From assembly GCF_017591425.1 (NCBI RefSeq), contig NW_024467119.1, forward strand, positions 26,447,001-26,511,000: a DNA stretch of 64,000 nt, given 5' to 3'. Under the pieces are notes generated by a model, which saw only the letters and a list, made by a program, of their open reading frames with translations, was not told the DNA's origin and made no database searches. Positions 12,160-23,257 of this stretch are shown piece by piece. A program made the translations under genes and the position numbers. This DNA is from Ochotona curzoniae (lineage: Eukaryota > Chordata > Mammalia > Lagomorpha > Ochotonidae). Numbering within the stretch: position 1 is the stretch's first letter; each line of letters starts with the position of its first letter.

Positions 12160-12570
12160 TGCCTGGCATTTGGGAATTTAGATTTCAAGAGGATTCATTC
12201 TGAGCACGCCCAGTACTCTTTAAATGTGGCTACCTGTGTTTAAATGGTTTGTGCAAATAATGTGGTTTATGCTAAACACCTGTCCTCCTTTTGGGAGGCT
12301 ACTGTTCTGGCATGAGTGAGACAGAAGGTACACATGATCAGCCCCCAGTTAAAACCCTGAGCACTGCTCCCCACTGCTGAGGGAGGCAGGCACATTCCGT
12401 GTGCCTTTAACTGAAGACGACCTTTCCGTTTGTGCCTCATTTCCTCCAGACATCTCCCCATTGAATCTTCTCTTTGCTGATTTTTCTTGGGATCCTTTTG
12501 TGGTGGTAAATCTATTGTGCTTCCTCCTAGCAAAAAAAAAAAAGTATCTGGGGTGGTCTTTCTTGAGTCC
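12160..12570 (+). mobile_element. Possible MaLR/ERVL-type solo LTR remnant
   Basis: The segment ttctctttgctgatttttct, then gggatccttttg and a 'tcttgagtcctttaatactg' end, resembles the 3' portion of mammalian ERVL/MaLR LTRs. Their usual form is 'gctgattttgctttgtatcctttcactgtaataaa ... gagtcc'. No internal retroviral sequence, primer-binding site or paired LTR was seen, and ORFs on either strand here look accidental. Assignment is tentative. Confidence 0.35.
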
Positions 12571-12764
12571 TTTAATACTGCCCATGAGGTATCTGAAGAC
12601 ATTCACTGCAACTGTGGCAGCCATATTTATGGCTACTACTAGAAGATAAGCATGAAGGATTCCAGATACTAGTCTGAGAAGCAAGCAAACAAGAGCAAAC
12701 CAGGGACCTTATGAAACGCATTACTGAATTACTGCACAAGCTTTTGAGTTTCCTATTTCCAGAC

Positions 12765-13098
12765 TTTTTTTCCTTTTGTCATTTTACTTTGAAGGTCATA
12801 GAGACAGAGCTCAACACAGAGAGTGATTTTTCCATTTATTGGTTTACTTCCTAAATGATTACAACAGTCAGAGCTGGACCAGACAGAAACCAGGAGCTGA
12901 GAACTCAGAAGGGTCTTCCCTGTGGGTGACAGGGACCCAATCACCCTAGCCATTTACTTGCTGCCTCCGAGGGTAGCATTAGCAAGAAACTGGAATTAGA
13001 AGCACAGAGCCAGAATTTGAACACAGCACTCCAAAGTGGGATGTACACATCCAAAGAGGCATTTTAGCTCTTACACCAAATACCATGTCTACCTCCAA
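12765..13098 (-). mobile_element. CSINE, old
   Basis: Reverse complement with ggtttacttcctaaatgatt, 'aaaccaggagctgagaactc', 'aagaaactggaattagaagc' and a degraded head near 13080. Confidence 0.75.
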
Positions 13099-13177
13099 AC
13101 TTAGGTCCAACATTTTTTTTTAAAAGCTTATCACTTTTGAAGACCTTTTAAGCCTTTCTTTAAAAATTGACCATGTG

Positions 13178-13504
13178 GGGCCCGGCGCGGTGGTGCAAGT
13201 GGTTAAGTCCTCACCTTGCACGCCCGGGATCCCATATGGGCGCTGGTTCTAATCCTGGCAGCCCCGCTTCCCTTCCAGCTCCCTGCCTGTGGCCTGGGAA
13301 AGCAGTCGAGGACGGCCCAAAGCTTTGGGACCCTGCACCCGCGTGGAAGACCCGGAGGAGGCTCCTGGCTTCGGATTGGCATAGTATCGGCTGTTGCGGC
13401 TCACTTGGGGGGTGAATCATCGGACGGAAGATCTTCCTCTCTCTATCTCCTCTCTGTATATCCACCTTTCCAATAAAAAATAATAAAAAATAAATCTTTA
13501 AAAA
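13178..13504 (+). mobile_element. CSINE, young, with exact 16-bp target-site duplication
   Basis: It starts gggcccggcgcggtggtgca and ends in the A-rich tail after aataaatctttaaa. The sequence aaaaattgaccatgtg occurs at 13162-13177 and again, perfectly, at 13505-13520. That fixes both ends and shows a recent L1-mediated insertion. Head and body are close to those at 26294 and 53947. Confidence 0.97.
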
Positions 13505-13755
13505 AAAAATTGACCATGTGAAAGTAGAATAGGGCTAACTCTTTGGAATTTTCCTACTGTTTTTATTAACTGCTCACTATAATAAGAATATAAAAAAGCA
13601 TACTTAGAATGTTTTTTGTAATATCTTTTAAAATAATATATCTAAAGTTGAAGAATAGCTTTATCTCAGTAGGTTATTCAGGACATACTGTGCATTTCAT
13701 CTAAGTTGTTAAATGTACTGCCATAAAATCACTGAGAATAATCTATTATTCTTTG

Positions 13756-14114
13756 AAAAAAAAGTTTGTTTCCATCTACATGAAAGGCAGAGTGGCAGAG
13801 AGAGATGGAGATTGGTTTGAGGAAAGGGTGTACAGAAAGTCAGAGATGAATAAGATACTTTCCATCTACTGGTTCACCCCTCAAATGCCTGCAGCAGCCA
13901 AGACTCAGCCAGGCTGAAGACAGGGACTCTGTCTGGATTTCCCACATGGGTTGCAGGATTGTGGGGGCCCAGTCACTTCAGCCACTACGTACTCTCTCAG
14001 GATGCACTAGCAGGAACCTGGACTGGAAGCAGGGTAGCTGGGACTCGAATAGGCATTCCAACATGGGATGTGGCTGCAAGCAGTGGATTACCCCTTGCAC
14101 TATGACATCCACCC
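13756..14114 (-). mobile_element. CSINE, old, with extra purine-rich 3' segment
   Basis: Typical minus-strand order: ggcagagtggcagagagaga, 'actggttcacccctcaaatg', 'gggactcgaataggcattcc'. The 3' part carries a second purine block (gtacagaaagtcagagatga) not usual in the family. Confidence 0.8.
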
Positions 14115-14119
14115 TATTC

Positions 14120-14768
14120 TCTGTTATTCTTAGAGTAAGTACAGAATCTGTTGATGTCACCACTCCCATACCTGCTATTGGCAACTTTATGTCTTTTTCC
14201 CTTTCTAAACCAGTTTGACTAGAGATCAGTCTAATTCATTTCCTGGAAGAGTTAGCTTTAGGTTTCATTAATATCTCTCTTTTTTCTGCATCTTCTGTTT
14301 TACTGAATCCTCTGATCTTTAGTTTTTCAATTCTATTTACTTTTCTACTTACTACTTTGCATCTTTTTCTAGGTGAATGTTCAGGTCATTAGTTTGAGAC
14401 AATTTCTTTTTAAATATTCCTATTTATTGCTATAAAATTCCTTAAGCCTTGCTTTAGGAGTTGGCATCCCATATATTTTGACAAAAACAATTTTCATTTG
14501 TATGCCAAACAGTGTATGTTTCACTTCCTCTTTGAACCATGAGTTATTTAGAAGCTATTTAGTTTCCAAATGTTTAGGGATTTCCCAGACATACTTTGGA
14601 TCAGTTAAATACTTTAAAATATATTAGAACTTGTTTAATAGTTCAAAATGTGAAGTCTCAGAACAGATGTTCTGTGTACACTATAAAAGAATATATAGTT
14701 ATGCTGTTTGGTGATTAGCTAATGTGATGTCTTCTATAACTTGCTATTTTCTATAAATCTGTTCTGTT
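14120..14768 (-). mobile_element. Ancient L1 ORF2-region fragment
   Basis: Reads as the reverse complement of L1 endonuclease-region sequence: 'attgctataaaattcctt', 'tttgaaccatgagttattta', 'gggatttcccagacata', 'ctataaatctgttctgttca'. These echo the familiar minus-strand L1 wording (tttgacccattggttgttcag, ctgttaggtccatttggtct). No open frames survive. Confidence 0.6.
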
Positions 14769-15125
14769 CATTTGGAGAGATCCATATGGAAATACAGAGA
14801 GAAAGACATGGGGGGGGGTGCGGCGGGGGGAGAGAGGGAAGGAAGAAGAGAGAGAGAATATGAATGAACTCCATTTGCTGGTTCCCACATGCCCACAAGT
14901 ATAGCTAGTCTCAAAAATCAGGATCTTAATTCAGGTCTTTCGTATGGGTAGTAAGAACCCAACCATTTGAGCCATTCACTGCTTCTTTTTAGGATCTGTG
15001 TTAGCAGCAAGCTGAAGTTCAAACTTGGAGTTAAGAGATGGAACTTGGAATTGAACCCAAGTGGTATATATACAGTATGCCATGGGCATCTTAATCACTA
15101 CATGGACATCCGCTTCCAGCTCTTC
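14769..15125 (-). mobile_element. CSINE inserted in ancient L1, with expanded G/GA tract
   Basis: Minus-strand copy; the pyrimidine-rich 3' segment has become gggggggggtgcggcggggg followed by GA repeats (14810-14857). The older L1 continues on either side (14120-14768 and from about 15130). Confidence 0.75.
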
Positions 15126-16290
15126 CATCTAATTAGGTATTTAAACAGTTTACATTAAATGTGAGTACTGATAGATTGACTTGTTATTTTGTCAATACAC
15201 CTATTCCAGTGTTTCCTCCCTTTTTTTTCTGCCTTATAAATAATAACAGCATCTTTTTATGAGTCTACTTTCTCTCCTTTGTTCAGTAGGTATAAATTTG
15301 GTTTGTTTTTGTAGTTACTACAATATTTATAGTATATGTCTAACATATTCTAGTGTACCTTGAAATGATAAACAAGCTCAGAGAAGCTACAATTCCATGT
15401 ACACTCCCATTTCTCCCATCCCAACCCTGTGGTACTGCCGTGTATTTTATTTTTATGTGTGTTATTATCTCTATACTACATTGTTATTTTGGTTTAAAGT
15501 TAACTATTGCTCTCCATTTTATCGGGTAGATTCATTTAGTATCTTTATCCTCTTTCTTAAACAACCTCCCTTATCATTGCTGGTGGTGTAAGTCTGTTGA
15601 TGAGTAATTCTTTCAGCTATTGTATCTCTTCAAAGTATTTTCCTTTGCTTTTTTCCCCTTTGCTTTTTAAAGATACCTTCTTTGCATAGGAATTCTAATT
15701 GACAGTGTCTTTCACTACTATATATTGTTCCACTATCTTCCTGTTTGCATCATCTTTGAGGGAAATACACAGTCTTCCTTATCTTTGTTCCTCAGTATAG
15801 AAGGTGCCTTTTTTCTTTTGGCTGCCTTTAAGAAGGTCTCTTTTTCACAGTTTTTCAACAGTTGGAATATGATGTGCCTTAGTATAATTTTCTTCTTGTT
15901 TCCTATGCTTGGGACTCAGATAAATTCTGAATCTGCTTTTATGGTTTTAATCACTATCTACAAAAAGTTTCAGACATTATTTCTGCAAACATTGCTTTCT
16001 ATCATTCCTTTTTTCCTCTCCTTTGGAGATTTAGGTTTCAGAAGCATTGGTCATCGAAAGTTCATATGCTTAAAATTATCTGCCCTGGGATGTTGCTGTG
16101 GAATAGTTATTAAAGCTATTTTAGAATTCCTATCTGCTAATGTTAACCTTTGTGTCAGTTCTGAGTATTTTGGTTACTAAGAGTCTCATTACAGATATAT
16201 TTTCTGCTTCTTTTCACTTCTAACATTTTTGATTGGATGTCATATAGTGTGAATTTTATCCTGTAGGATGCCAAATATTAAGAATATGCT
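15126..16290 (-). mobile_element. Ancient L1/HAL1-like fragment, continued
   Basis: It matches the minus-strand wording of the region upstream of L1 ORF2 and in HAL1 elements: 'ttgacagtgtctttcacta', 'gttggaatatgatgtgcctt', 'ttatttctgcaaacattgct', 'atctgctaatgttaacc'. The 151-codon plus-strand open frame at 15725-16180 is therefore antisense to this element and not a gene. Confidence 0.6.
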
Positions 16291-16337
16291 TAAAATTTAC
16301 TTAGATATAAAGTACAAATATTTAAAATCCTTTCAGG

Positions 16338-16595
16338 TCTTGGTTTTTGTTTTCATTTGTTTGAGAGGCAGAGACAAAGCACAAAGGCAGGGGCTGAGAA
16401 CTCAATCCAGTGTCCCACATAGGTGCTGAAAGGAAACCAGCTGCTGGAACCATCACTGCTCTTCCCCCAGACGGCACTGGCAGCAGGCTGGAGTCAGGAG
16501 CCACAGCCAGGAACCAAGCCCAGGCTCTCTGATGTGAGATGCAGTGTCTTTTCTGGCATCTTAACTGCTAGGCCAGATCAAGGCCTGGCCCTGCG
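16338..16595 (-). mobile_element. CSINE with internal deletion
   Basis: Minus-strand order preserved (tttgagaggcagagacaaag ... 'catcttaactgctaggcca'), but the middle body is shortened. Confidence 0.7.
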
Positions 16596-17060
16596 TCTTG
16601 TATTTAAAAGATTTCTTAGGCTTGTCCAGAGCAAACCCTCATCAAGGACTAATCACTGGGCAAGTACTGTTTCCTCTCACTCTTTTCTTTGGCCTCCAGG
16701 AGCTTCCTGATATTGACCCTCTGCAGATCTCCAAGATTTTCTCTCTGCAGGTCTCACTCGTGTTGACCGTAGACACTGTGGTCTCCCTGGACTTCCAGCT
16801 CCACCTCCTGATCGCAGAGTTAAACACTCTCCACCTGGTTTCCCTCACTGTGTGACCCACCTGTAAACTCACAAGGCAGTAAGCTGCGGCAGGCGAAAAG
16901 CTCATCCCTTTTCCATGTCTCTGGGATTCATGATCTTTCATCACTTCATTTCTAGTCTCTTGGAAATATTTATTTCACATATTTTGTCCGTATCTTAGTT
17001 GTGGGAAGGAGGGTAAATCTTGCCTAGAAGCATGTTTAACTAGGTTATTATGCTTATTTC
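16596..17060 (-). mobile_element. Possible upstream continuation of the ancient L1/HAL1 element
   Basis: G+C is higher than in the neighbours, and phrases such as 'cttttccatgtctctgg' and gggtaaatcttgcctagaag resemble minus-strand L1 5' regions. No decisive homology was seen by eye. Confidence 0.3.
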
Positions 17061-18805
17061 TCTGCATGGTGTTTTCTTCCTTTGTAAAAAATGGCATTTC
17101 AGTTCAACAATCCCTGATGGATTGGGGTCAGATCTCAAATGGTTATGTGCTGCCCCTCAAGATTATTTCTGTGGGCCTTTTCACTAGCAGCCTTAAAGGC
17201 TGTCATTCTTCTATTTAAAAAGCACGTTTGAATGCAACAGTATTATGGCTAAGGAATTTTAATGCTATGGGGAAGAATTTCGGGGAGTGTATGCAGCTAA
17301 GTCAGTCGCAAACCGGTTGTCCTACAGATTTTCTGAGAGGGATCTTTCTGACTGTTGAAAATGAAAGGGACATTTATTGGAGGAGCATGTGGAAACAGAA
17401 TGCAAAGGCAAGAAAAGAAAGAATGGCATACCTTGAGTAGGGAAGGAGTTGTGACTAAAATGTTTCTGAGGAAAATCGTGACAACCACGTCTCTGACCCA
17501 TATCTTAAGATATTATCTTACACATTTTTAAAGAGCTAGTCTTTTGTTTATTCTTCCTACACAAAACATGCTTTATTTACTTAATCAGTCAAAGCAGAAA
17601 CTGGAAGTCATTAGTATCACCATTATCCCTTAGCAGTGTCTAGGCAGGTTCATGCAAGTCTAAGGCAGTAAAGATAAGGGCAGAAGCTGTCTATGAGGGC
17701 CCATAGGCTTTATCTGTGCTCAGGGCATATTTTGTTTGTCTGAGGGGCAATGGTGCATACCAGTATTTTGCAGAAGTATGAGTTTGTGGCCAATATGTTA
17801 AAATTAAAATATTTCACATACCAGAGACATTTTATGAAAAAGTCTTGGTGGAAAATTTAAGAGATGAGGTTATCACTTCAAGTGGGTAGCTGAAGCCCAC
17901 TCTGAGAGTTTGAGCTCCTTAGTGCCTACACTTCCCATTACTCAACACTATTTTTCTCTCCCCTCAACTGTGGGTGCCTTTCTTTGTCCCTGATCTACAT
18001 TATGTATAAGATCATCTCTCAAATTAACTTGTATTTTTTTAATCTAGCGAGTAATCACTAGAAGCATAACAAAAACATCTTGAACAGATATTTTGGACAT
18101 AGTATTGTGAACAGAGTGCTTACTGTCTGCCATTACTCAGAAGGCTCTTTGGGAGCACAGTTTAAAACTATAACTTCTGGGGGCTCCAGGAAGTATCATA
18201 AAGACTTTACTTTTAGCAAATTCATAGTGAACTCACATATAATTCATACTTTGAACTCACAATATTGCCCATCTTTTTCTTTCTTTTTTTTTTCCCTGCC
18301 TAAGTTTCCCATGGTACACACACAATAAAACATTTACAAAAAGCTAAATTATTATAAAATTGTCTTCTGGCACACCCTTTCTTCCTCCCAATGCATTGTA
18401 TCTAGTCAAAAAATAAAACACAAACTTTAGGTGCATAAAAGTGGCTTCAGTAATTAGTCCTCAGTATTCATGTTTACAGCAAGAAAGCTAGAAGGCATTT
18501 ACAAATTCCTATACACCTAAATCCTTTACACCAGACATTCTACACAATAAGGGAATTGAAACAGATTCTCTTTCTAAAGGTTCAATGATCCAACTTCAAG
18601 TGTACTCAGTAATTGTCAAAGAAGGAAGAAAACAACTTAATTAGCTCTCACCAGCATTTTGAGGCTCTATAAATAACAGCTGCCAACCAAAGCAAAGGAT
18701 AATTTTAAAACATATTAAGCACGGAATGATGATCATACCTTAACAAAAAAATCATTACTTTGACTCTAAAAGTTTTAAATGATTTTCACTAAAATATCTA
18801 CTAAA
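17061..18805. other. Unassigned non-coding region
   Basis: About 1.7 kb without a recognised repeat, exon or promoter. Open frames at 17228-17440 and 18080-18328 have no splice context or similarity I can name. Confidence 0.5.
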
Positions 18806-18806
18806 G

Positions 18807-18922
18807 CAATCACTTAGCAGAGAGCTAGAATTAGAAACAGTGCCAAGGACTCCAGCCCAGGCCCTCCAGCATGGAATGCAAGCATCCCAACCCGTGGCTT
18901 AACCACTAGACCAAACACCCAC
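18807..18922 (-). mobile_element. CSINE head fragment
   Basis: Only the 5' (tRNA) third is present: 'gagctagaattagaaacagt', 'atgcaagcatcccaaccc', 'gcttaaccactagacca'. Confidence 0.7.
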
Positions 18923-19335
18923 TCTTCCAAATAAGCCAATGAAAGTAAAACATCTAGTGTGTGGTGTTCAAGGGAACAGGCTTTGGAACCTGACTGCTTA
19001 GACAAAAAATGCTGCCTTCCCACTCATCACCTAGGAAGGGACTTAAAAACGCTATGGAAAATCTAATTAAACTATCAATTTTAATGAGAAAAAAATTTAG
19101 AAACGCATGCAGTTTCCTCTTAAGACAAATTTTCTATTCACTTAATACCTCTTATAATATACATTTCAAGATGTTTGTACCATTTTTGCATGAACTTCTT
19201 AAAGTATTGTCATATTTTGAGTTAATTAACTTCAACTCAGTTTCTATATCAATAAAAACAGAGATACAAGCAGCAGCATGTATTTGGAGGAGCTCAAGTG
19301 CTACGAGAAATGGTACATTTTAAAGTGTGTACTAT

Positions 19336-19637
19336 TGGGCCTGGTGGCGTGGCCCAGCGGCTAAAGCCCTTGCCTTGAATGCGCCGGGATCCCATATGGG
19401 CACTGGTTCTAATCCCAGCAGCCCCACTTCCCATCCAGCTCCCTGCTTGTGGCCTGGGAAAGCAGTCGAGGAGGACCCTGCACCCATGTGGGAGACCTGG
19501 AAGAAGTTCCTGGTTCCTGGCTTCGGGCCGTTGCGCTCACTTGGGGAGTGAATCATCAGACAGAAGATCTTCCTGTCTGTCTCTCCTCCTCTCTGTATAT
19601 CTGACTTTCCAATAATAAAATAAATCTTAAAAAAAAA
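19336..19637 (+). mobile_element. CSINE, young, with 15-bp target-site duplication
   Basis: Flanked by taaagtgtgtactat at 19321-19335 and 19638-19652. The element has an internal deletion after the gtcgaggagg segment (the cccaaagctttggg box is absent) and another near the 3' body. It is a slightly shortened subfamily member. Confidence 0.95.
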
Positions 19638-19799
19638 TAAAGTGTGTACTATCATTATTATTTCCTGAACATCTCTGTCAAGCAATAACTCAGCCTCAAG
19701 TCCATCCTCTATTTTGTCTGAAGAATTGGCTAAAGAATACAATGCATTAGAACCAGAATCAATAAGTTGCTTCCATATTTAAACTAAAAAAAAAAGTTC

Positions 19800-20078
19800 A
19801 GGGTTGGTGTTGTTGGATAGTGGGTTAATGGTGCCAGTCTGTGTCCCGGTGGTCCACTTCTGATCCAGATCACTGTTAATGAACCTAGAAAAGCAGATGA
19901 CTCAAGTACTTAAGCCTCTGATATCCACATAGGAGACGCAGTTGGAATTCCAGGCTCCTGATGTTGGCCACTGCCCCTGCCCCAGTCACTGCAGCCATTT
20001 GGCGGAGTGAATCAGCAGATGGACGATTCTCTCCCTCTCTCATTCTGTATTTTTCCAAATAAATAAATTTAAAAATAA
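19800..20078 (+). mobile_element. CSINE, old
   Basis: Head ggttggtgttgttggatagt, body 'aaagcagatgactcaag', tail ccaaataaataaatttaaa. Confidence 0.8.
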
Positions 20079-20085
20079 TTTCATG

Positions 20086-20400
20086 GGCCAAAACTGTGGT
20101 ATATAGCTGATGAAGCCTCTACCTGTAGTGCTGGCATCCATTTGGATACAGGTTCATGTTTCAACTGTTTTGCGGCTGTTTCAGCTCCCTGCTAATAACC
20201 TGGGAATGCAGTGGAGGTTGGCTAGTGCTGAGGGCACCTGTACCTATGTGTAAAACCCAGAAGAAGCTTTTGGCTCCTGGTTTCAGATTGACCCAGCTCT
20301 GGCAGTTGTGATCATTTGGGGAGTAAACCAGCAGATGGAAAATTTCTATCCTTCTGTCTAACTCTGATTTTCAAATAAAAATAAATAGATCTTTTTTTAA
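20086..20400 (+). mobile_element. CSINE, old
   Basis: Starts right after the previous copy (gggccaaaactgtggtatat). Tail aaataaaaataaatagatc plus a T run. Confidence 0.8.
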
Positions 20401-20424
20401 AATGCCCAGCAAAATGTCAAAATC

Positions 20425-20728
20425 TGGGGCCAACTGGGGTACAGCCGGTTAAGCTGCTGCCTGGTACATCCATGTTCCCCATCAGGATATCAGTTCAGGT
20501 CATAGCTCCTGCACTGCCGATCCAGCTTCCTGGTGAGCTGCCTCAGAGGCAGCAGAGGATGCCTCCAATATTTGAGTTCCTGGCATACATGGAAGACAAA
20601 GATGATATTCATGGCTCCAGGGTTTACGCTGGCCCAGCCTTAGTTACTATGGTCATCTGGGGAGCAAATCAGCAGACCAAATATCTCTGTCTCTCCCTCT
20701 CTGTCACTGTCATTCAAATAAATAAACG
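20425..20728 (+). mobile_element. CSINE, old
   Basis: Head ggggccaactggggtacagc, 'gagctgcctcagaggcagcag' body, tail tcaaataaataaacg. Fourth same-strand copy in a 1.4-kb cluster. Confidence 0.8.
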
Positions 20729-20730
20729 TT

Positions 20731-21115
20731 TTCCCATGTGCAAAATGACAACAATACCATCTAACTCAAAGCATTATTATAAAGACAAACAATATCCTAT
20801 GTGTAAACTTGTTAAAAATAGTCCCTAACACCAGGACACACCAGTAAACTTCCAAATAAAGCCTTATCACTTTAATAATTTTCTGTGTTCATTTATATGG
20901 CTTGAATGACAAAGATATAGTTACATAGTTTTCATACAAATTTAAAGCTTAATCTACAGATTATAATGGCATAGATATATTTACAGACTGCTATGTCATA
21001 TAAAGTTTAAATACTTTATCAGTTTAAAAATCTCACTATGAAAACAGAATTATAAAATCTTTTGAAAGTCCTTCATTAAGGTAGTTTGGGTATTTAAATT
21101 TTTTTAAAAAAGATG
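20731..21115. other. A+T-rich non-coding stretch
   Basis: Nothing recognised. Confidence 0.5.
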
Positions 21116-21124
21116 ATACTTTCA

Positions 21125-21483
21125 GTCCTGGTGCAACAACCTAGTGGCTGAATCATTGCTTTGCATGCACTGGGATCCCATATGTACTCTGGTTTATGTC
21201 CTGGCTGCCCTGTTTCCCATCCAGCATCCTGCCTGTGGCCTGGGAAAGCAGTCAAGGATAGCCCCAAGCCTTGGGACCCTGTAGTTGCAGGGGAGGCCTG
21301 GAAGAAGCTCCTGGCTCCTGGCTTTGGATTGGCTCAGCTCTGGCCATTGCGGCCACTAATAATGAACCAGTGGAGGGAATGAACCAGTGGAGGGAATGAA
21401 CCAGTGGAGGGAATAACTTTCCCTCTGTCTCTCCTTCTCTGTAAATCTGACTTTCCAGTAAATAAAAACAAACAAATCTTTTT
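21125..21483 (+). mobile_element. CSINE containing a 17-bp triplication
   Basis: Starts gtcctggtgcaacaacctag, ends aacaaacaaatctttttttt. A short flank atactttca occurs before (about 21116) and after (about 21487), a probable target-site duplication. Within the 3' body a 17-mer is present three times (see the separate entry). Confidence 0.9.
21361..21411 (+). repeat. 17-bp tandem triplication inside a CSINE
   Basis: The unit aatgaaccagtggaggg occupies 21361-21377, 21378-21394 and 21395-21411 without mismatch. Other CSINE copies have one unit here (gtgaatcatcggacgga type), so this expanded after or during insertion. Confidence 0.95.
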
Positions 21484-21667
21484 TTTATACTTTCAAAGGC
21501 ATGATAAGTATGATTTTGCTATATATGGCACATATATTTCCAGAATAAGAAACACACGTTTAAATCTTCACGTGAGTTAATAGGTCCGACACACTTGAAA
21601 GGGTGCTAAGTGAACCAGGAGTGCTTATTTTTATAAATTTATCTTTTGATTTCATGATCCAACAAAT

Positions 21668-21916
21668 TTTTAAAAAGTTTATTTAACGGTTTTTATTTGA
21701 AAAGCCAGAGAGACAAAGAATGAACACATCAGTGATTCCCCAGTTCACACCATAGCCAGGGCTAGAGCAAGTGGAAGGCAGGATACCAGAACTCAACGTG
21801 GGTCTCTGCTGCGGGTGCAGGAACGCCAGCATTTGAGACTTCATCTGCTGGCAGGACCCTGAGCTGATCTCAGGCGCTCTCCCTTTGATCAGCTGCACCA
21901 CAAGGCCTGTCCACAG
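21668..21916 (-). mobile_element. CSINE, old, shortened
   Basis: Minus-strand tail 'aagtttatttaacggttttt', body 'ccagttcacaccatagcc', head end 'caccacaaggcctgtcc'. Confidence 0.75.
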
Positions 21917-22403
21917 GAGTACTTTATCCACTAGAGTAACACAGTTTATTTTAGAGAGTGTTTTTTTCTTTAGAAACGTTTAGTAATAGAAAAAGCAGAA
22001 GGAAGGGAAACAATGCATTGGTCAACTTCACAACATTTTCTCACTCAAGAGAATGACAACTGTTCAGATGATTTTCCTGCTAAAATACTTTGAGAGGATA
22101 GGCCTCTTAAAACAAAGTGATGTTATTTAAGAGGCAGCTAAGTGCCTTAAGCAACCAATTAAGTATTTGTTGAGAGTTAATAAGTTTCCTAATGTTATTT
22201 CATGAATTAAAAAAAAAAAAATTAAGTCCTAAGCGGGTAAAACACTAAATACATTTACTTAATGACATCAGCTTGATGGTGTACTAGATAAAACGCTAAT
22301 CTGAGTTTAAAATGGAAAGATGGGATTTGTTTCAAAACTTTTTATGAGTAGATATCTGCCAAGTGTAATACTTATTTCTAAGAAGAGAATTAAAAGTTCT
22401 TTT
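21917..22403. other. Non-coding stretch
   Basis: No repeat or exon recognised. Confidence 0.5.
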
Positions 22404-22404
22404 G

Positions 22405-22738
22405 TATGGGCCTGGCATTTTGGCACAGTGGGTTAAGCCGCTGCCTGCAACAGCAGTGGTATCTCCTATATGCATTGGCTTGAGTCCCAGAGACTCCACT
22501 TCGGATCCAGCTCCCTGCCAATGTACCTGGGAAAGCAGTGGCAGATGGCCCAAGGACTGGGTCTCTGCACCCAACATGGGACCACTGCAAGAACAACTGT
22601 TTAAAAGCTTCTGAGCTGACTCATAAATTTCTGGCTCTCAGCTTTGACCCTGCCTAGTGCCAGCCTTTGTGACCATTTGGGGAGTAAGCAGGGAGAATAC
22701 CTGTATTATTTCAAATAAATTAAGTAAATATTTGTTTT
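22405..22738 (+). mobile_element. CSINE, older subfamily
   Basis: Head gggcctggcattttggcaca with ggttaagccgctgcctgcaa. The B box is cttgagtcccag. Tail 'tcaaataaattaagtaaata'. Flanks ttcttttgtatg and ttcttttgttatg suggest a decayed target-site duplication. Confidence 0.87.
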
Positions 22739-22958
22739 TAAAAAAAAGCTTCTTTTGTTATGCATGTGCACAAAACATTTCCACTTAATTTAAAATCTTG
22801 AATCCTGGTGACTATCATATTAAATATTCATACAGGTGACAGTAAAATTACACCAGTGACAAATAATCTTAAAAGCTTCAATAGCTGAATATTAAATTCA
22901 AGTTGAGATTTTGATTTAAATAGCTGTTCTAAATTTACAGCTAAAATAGTTTCATTTG

Positions 22959-23241
22959 GGGCCCAGTGTGATAGCCTAGTGGCTAAGGTCTTCATCTTGT
23001 ATGCATCAGGATCCCATAAGGGTGCTGGTTCTAATCCTGGCAGCCCTACTTTTCATCCAAACCCCTTGCTTGTGGCCTGGGAAAGCAGTGGAGGACAGCC
23101 CAAAGCCTTGGGACCCTGCATCTGTGTGGGAGACCTGGAAGAAATCTTCCTTTCTGTCTCGGATGGAAGATCTTTATCTCTGTCTCTCCTCCTCTCTGTA
23201 TGTCTGCCTTTCCAATAAAAATAAACAAACCTTTGAAAAAA
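22959..23241 (+). mobile_element. CSINE, young, with 16-bp target-site duplication
   Basis: Flanks are aaaatagtttcatttg (22943-22958) and aaaatagttccatttg (23242-23257), one mismatch. The 3' body has a small deletion that removes the 'ggctcctggcttcgg' part. Confidence 0.95.
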
Positions 23242-23257
23242 AAAATAGTTCCATTTG

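Noticed and set aside
13178..13504. tRNA gene suggested by A and B boxes
   Set aside because: The boxes belong to a tRNA-derived SINE head; there is no cloverleaf with an anticodon arm, and an A-rich retroposon tail and duplication follow.
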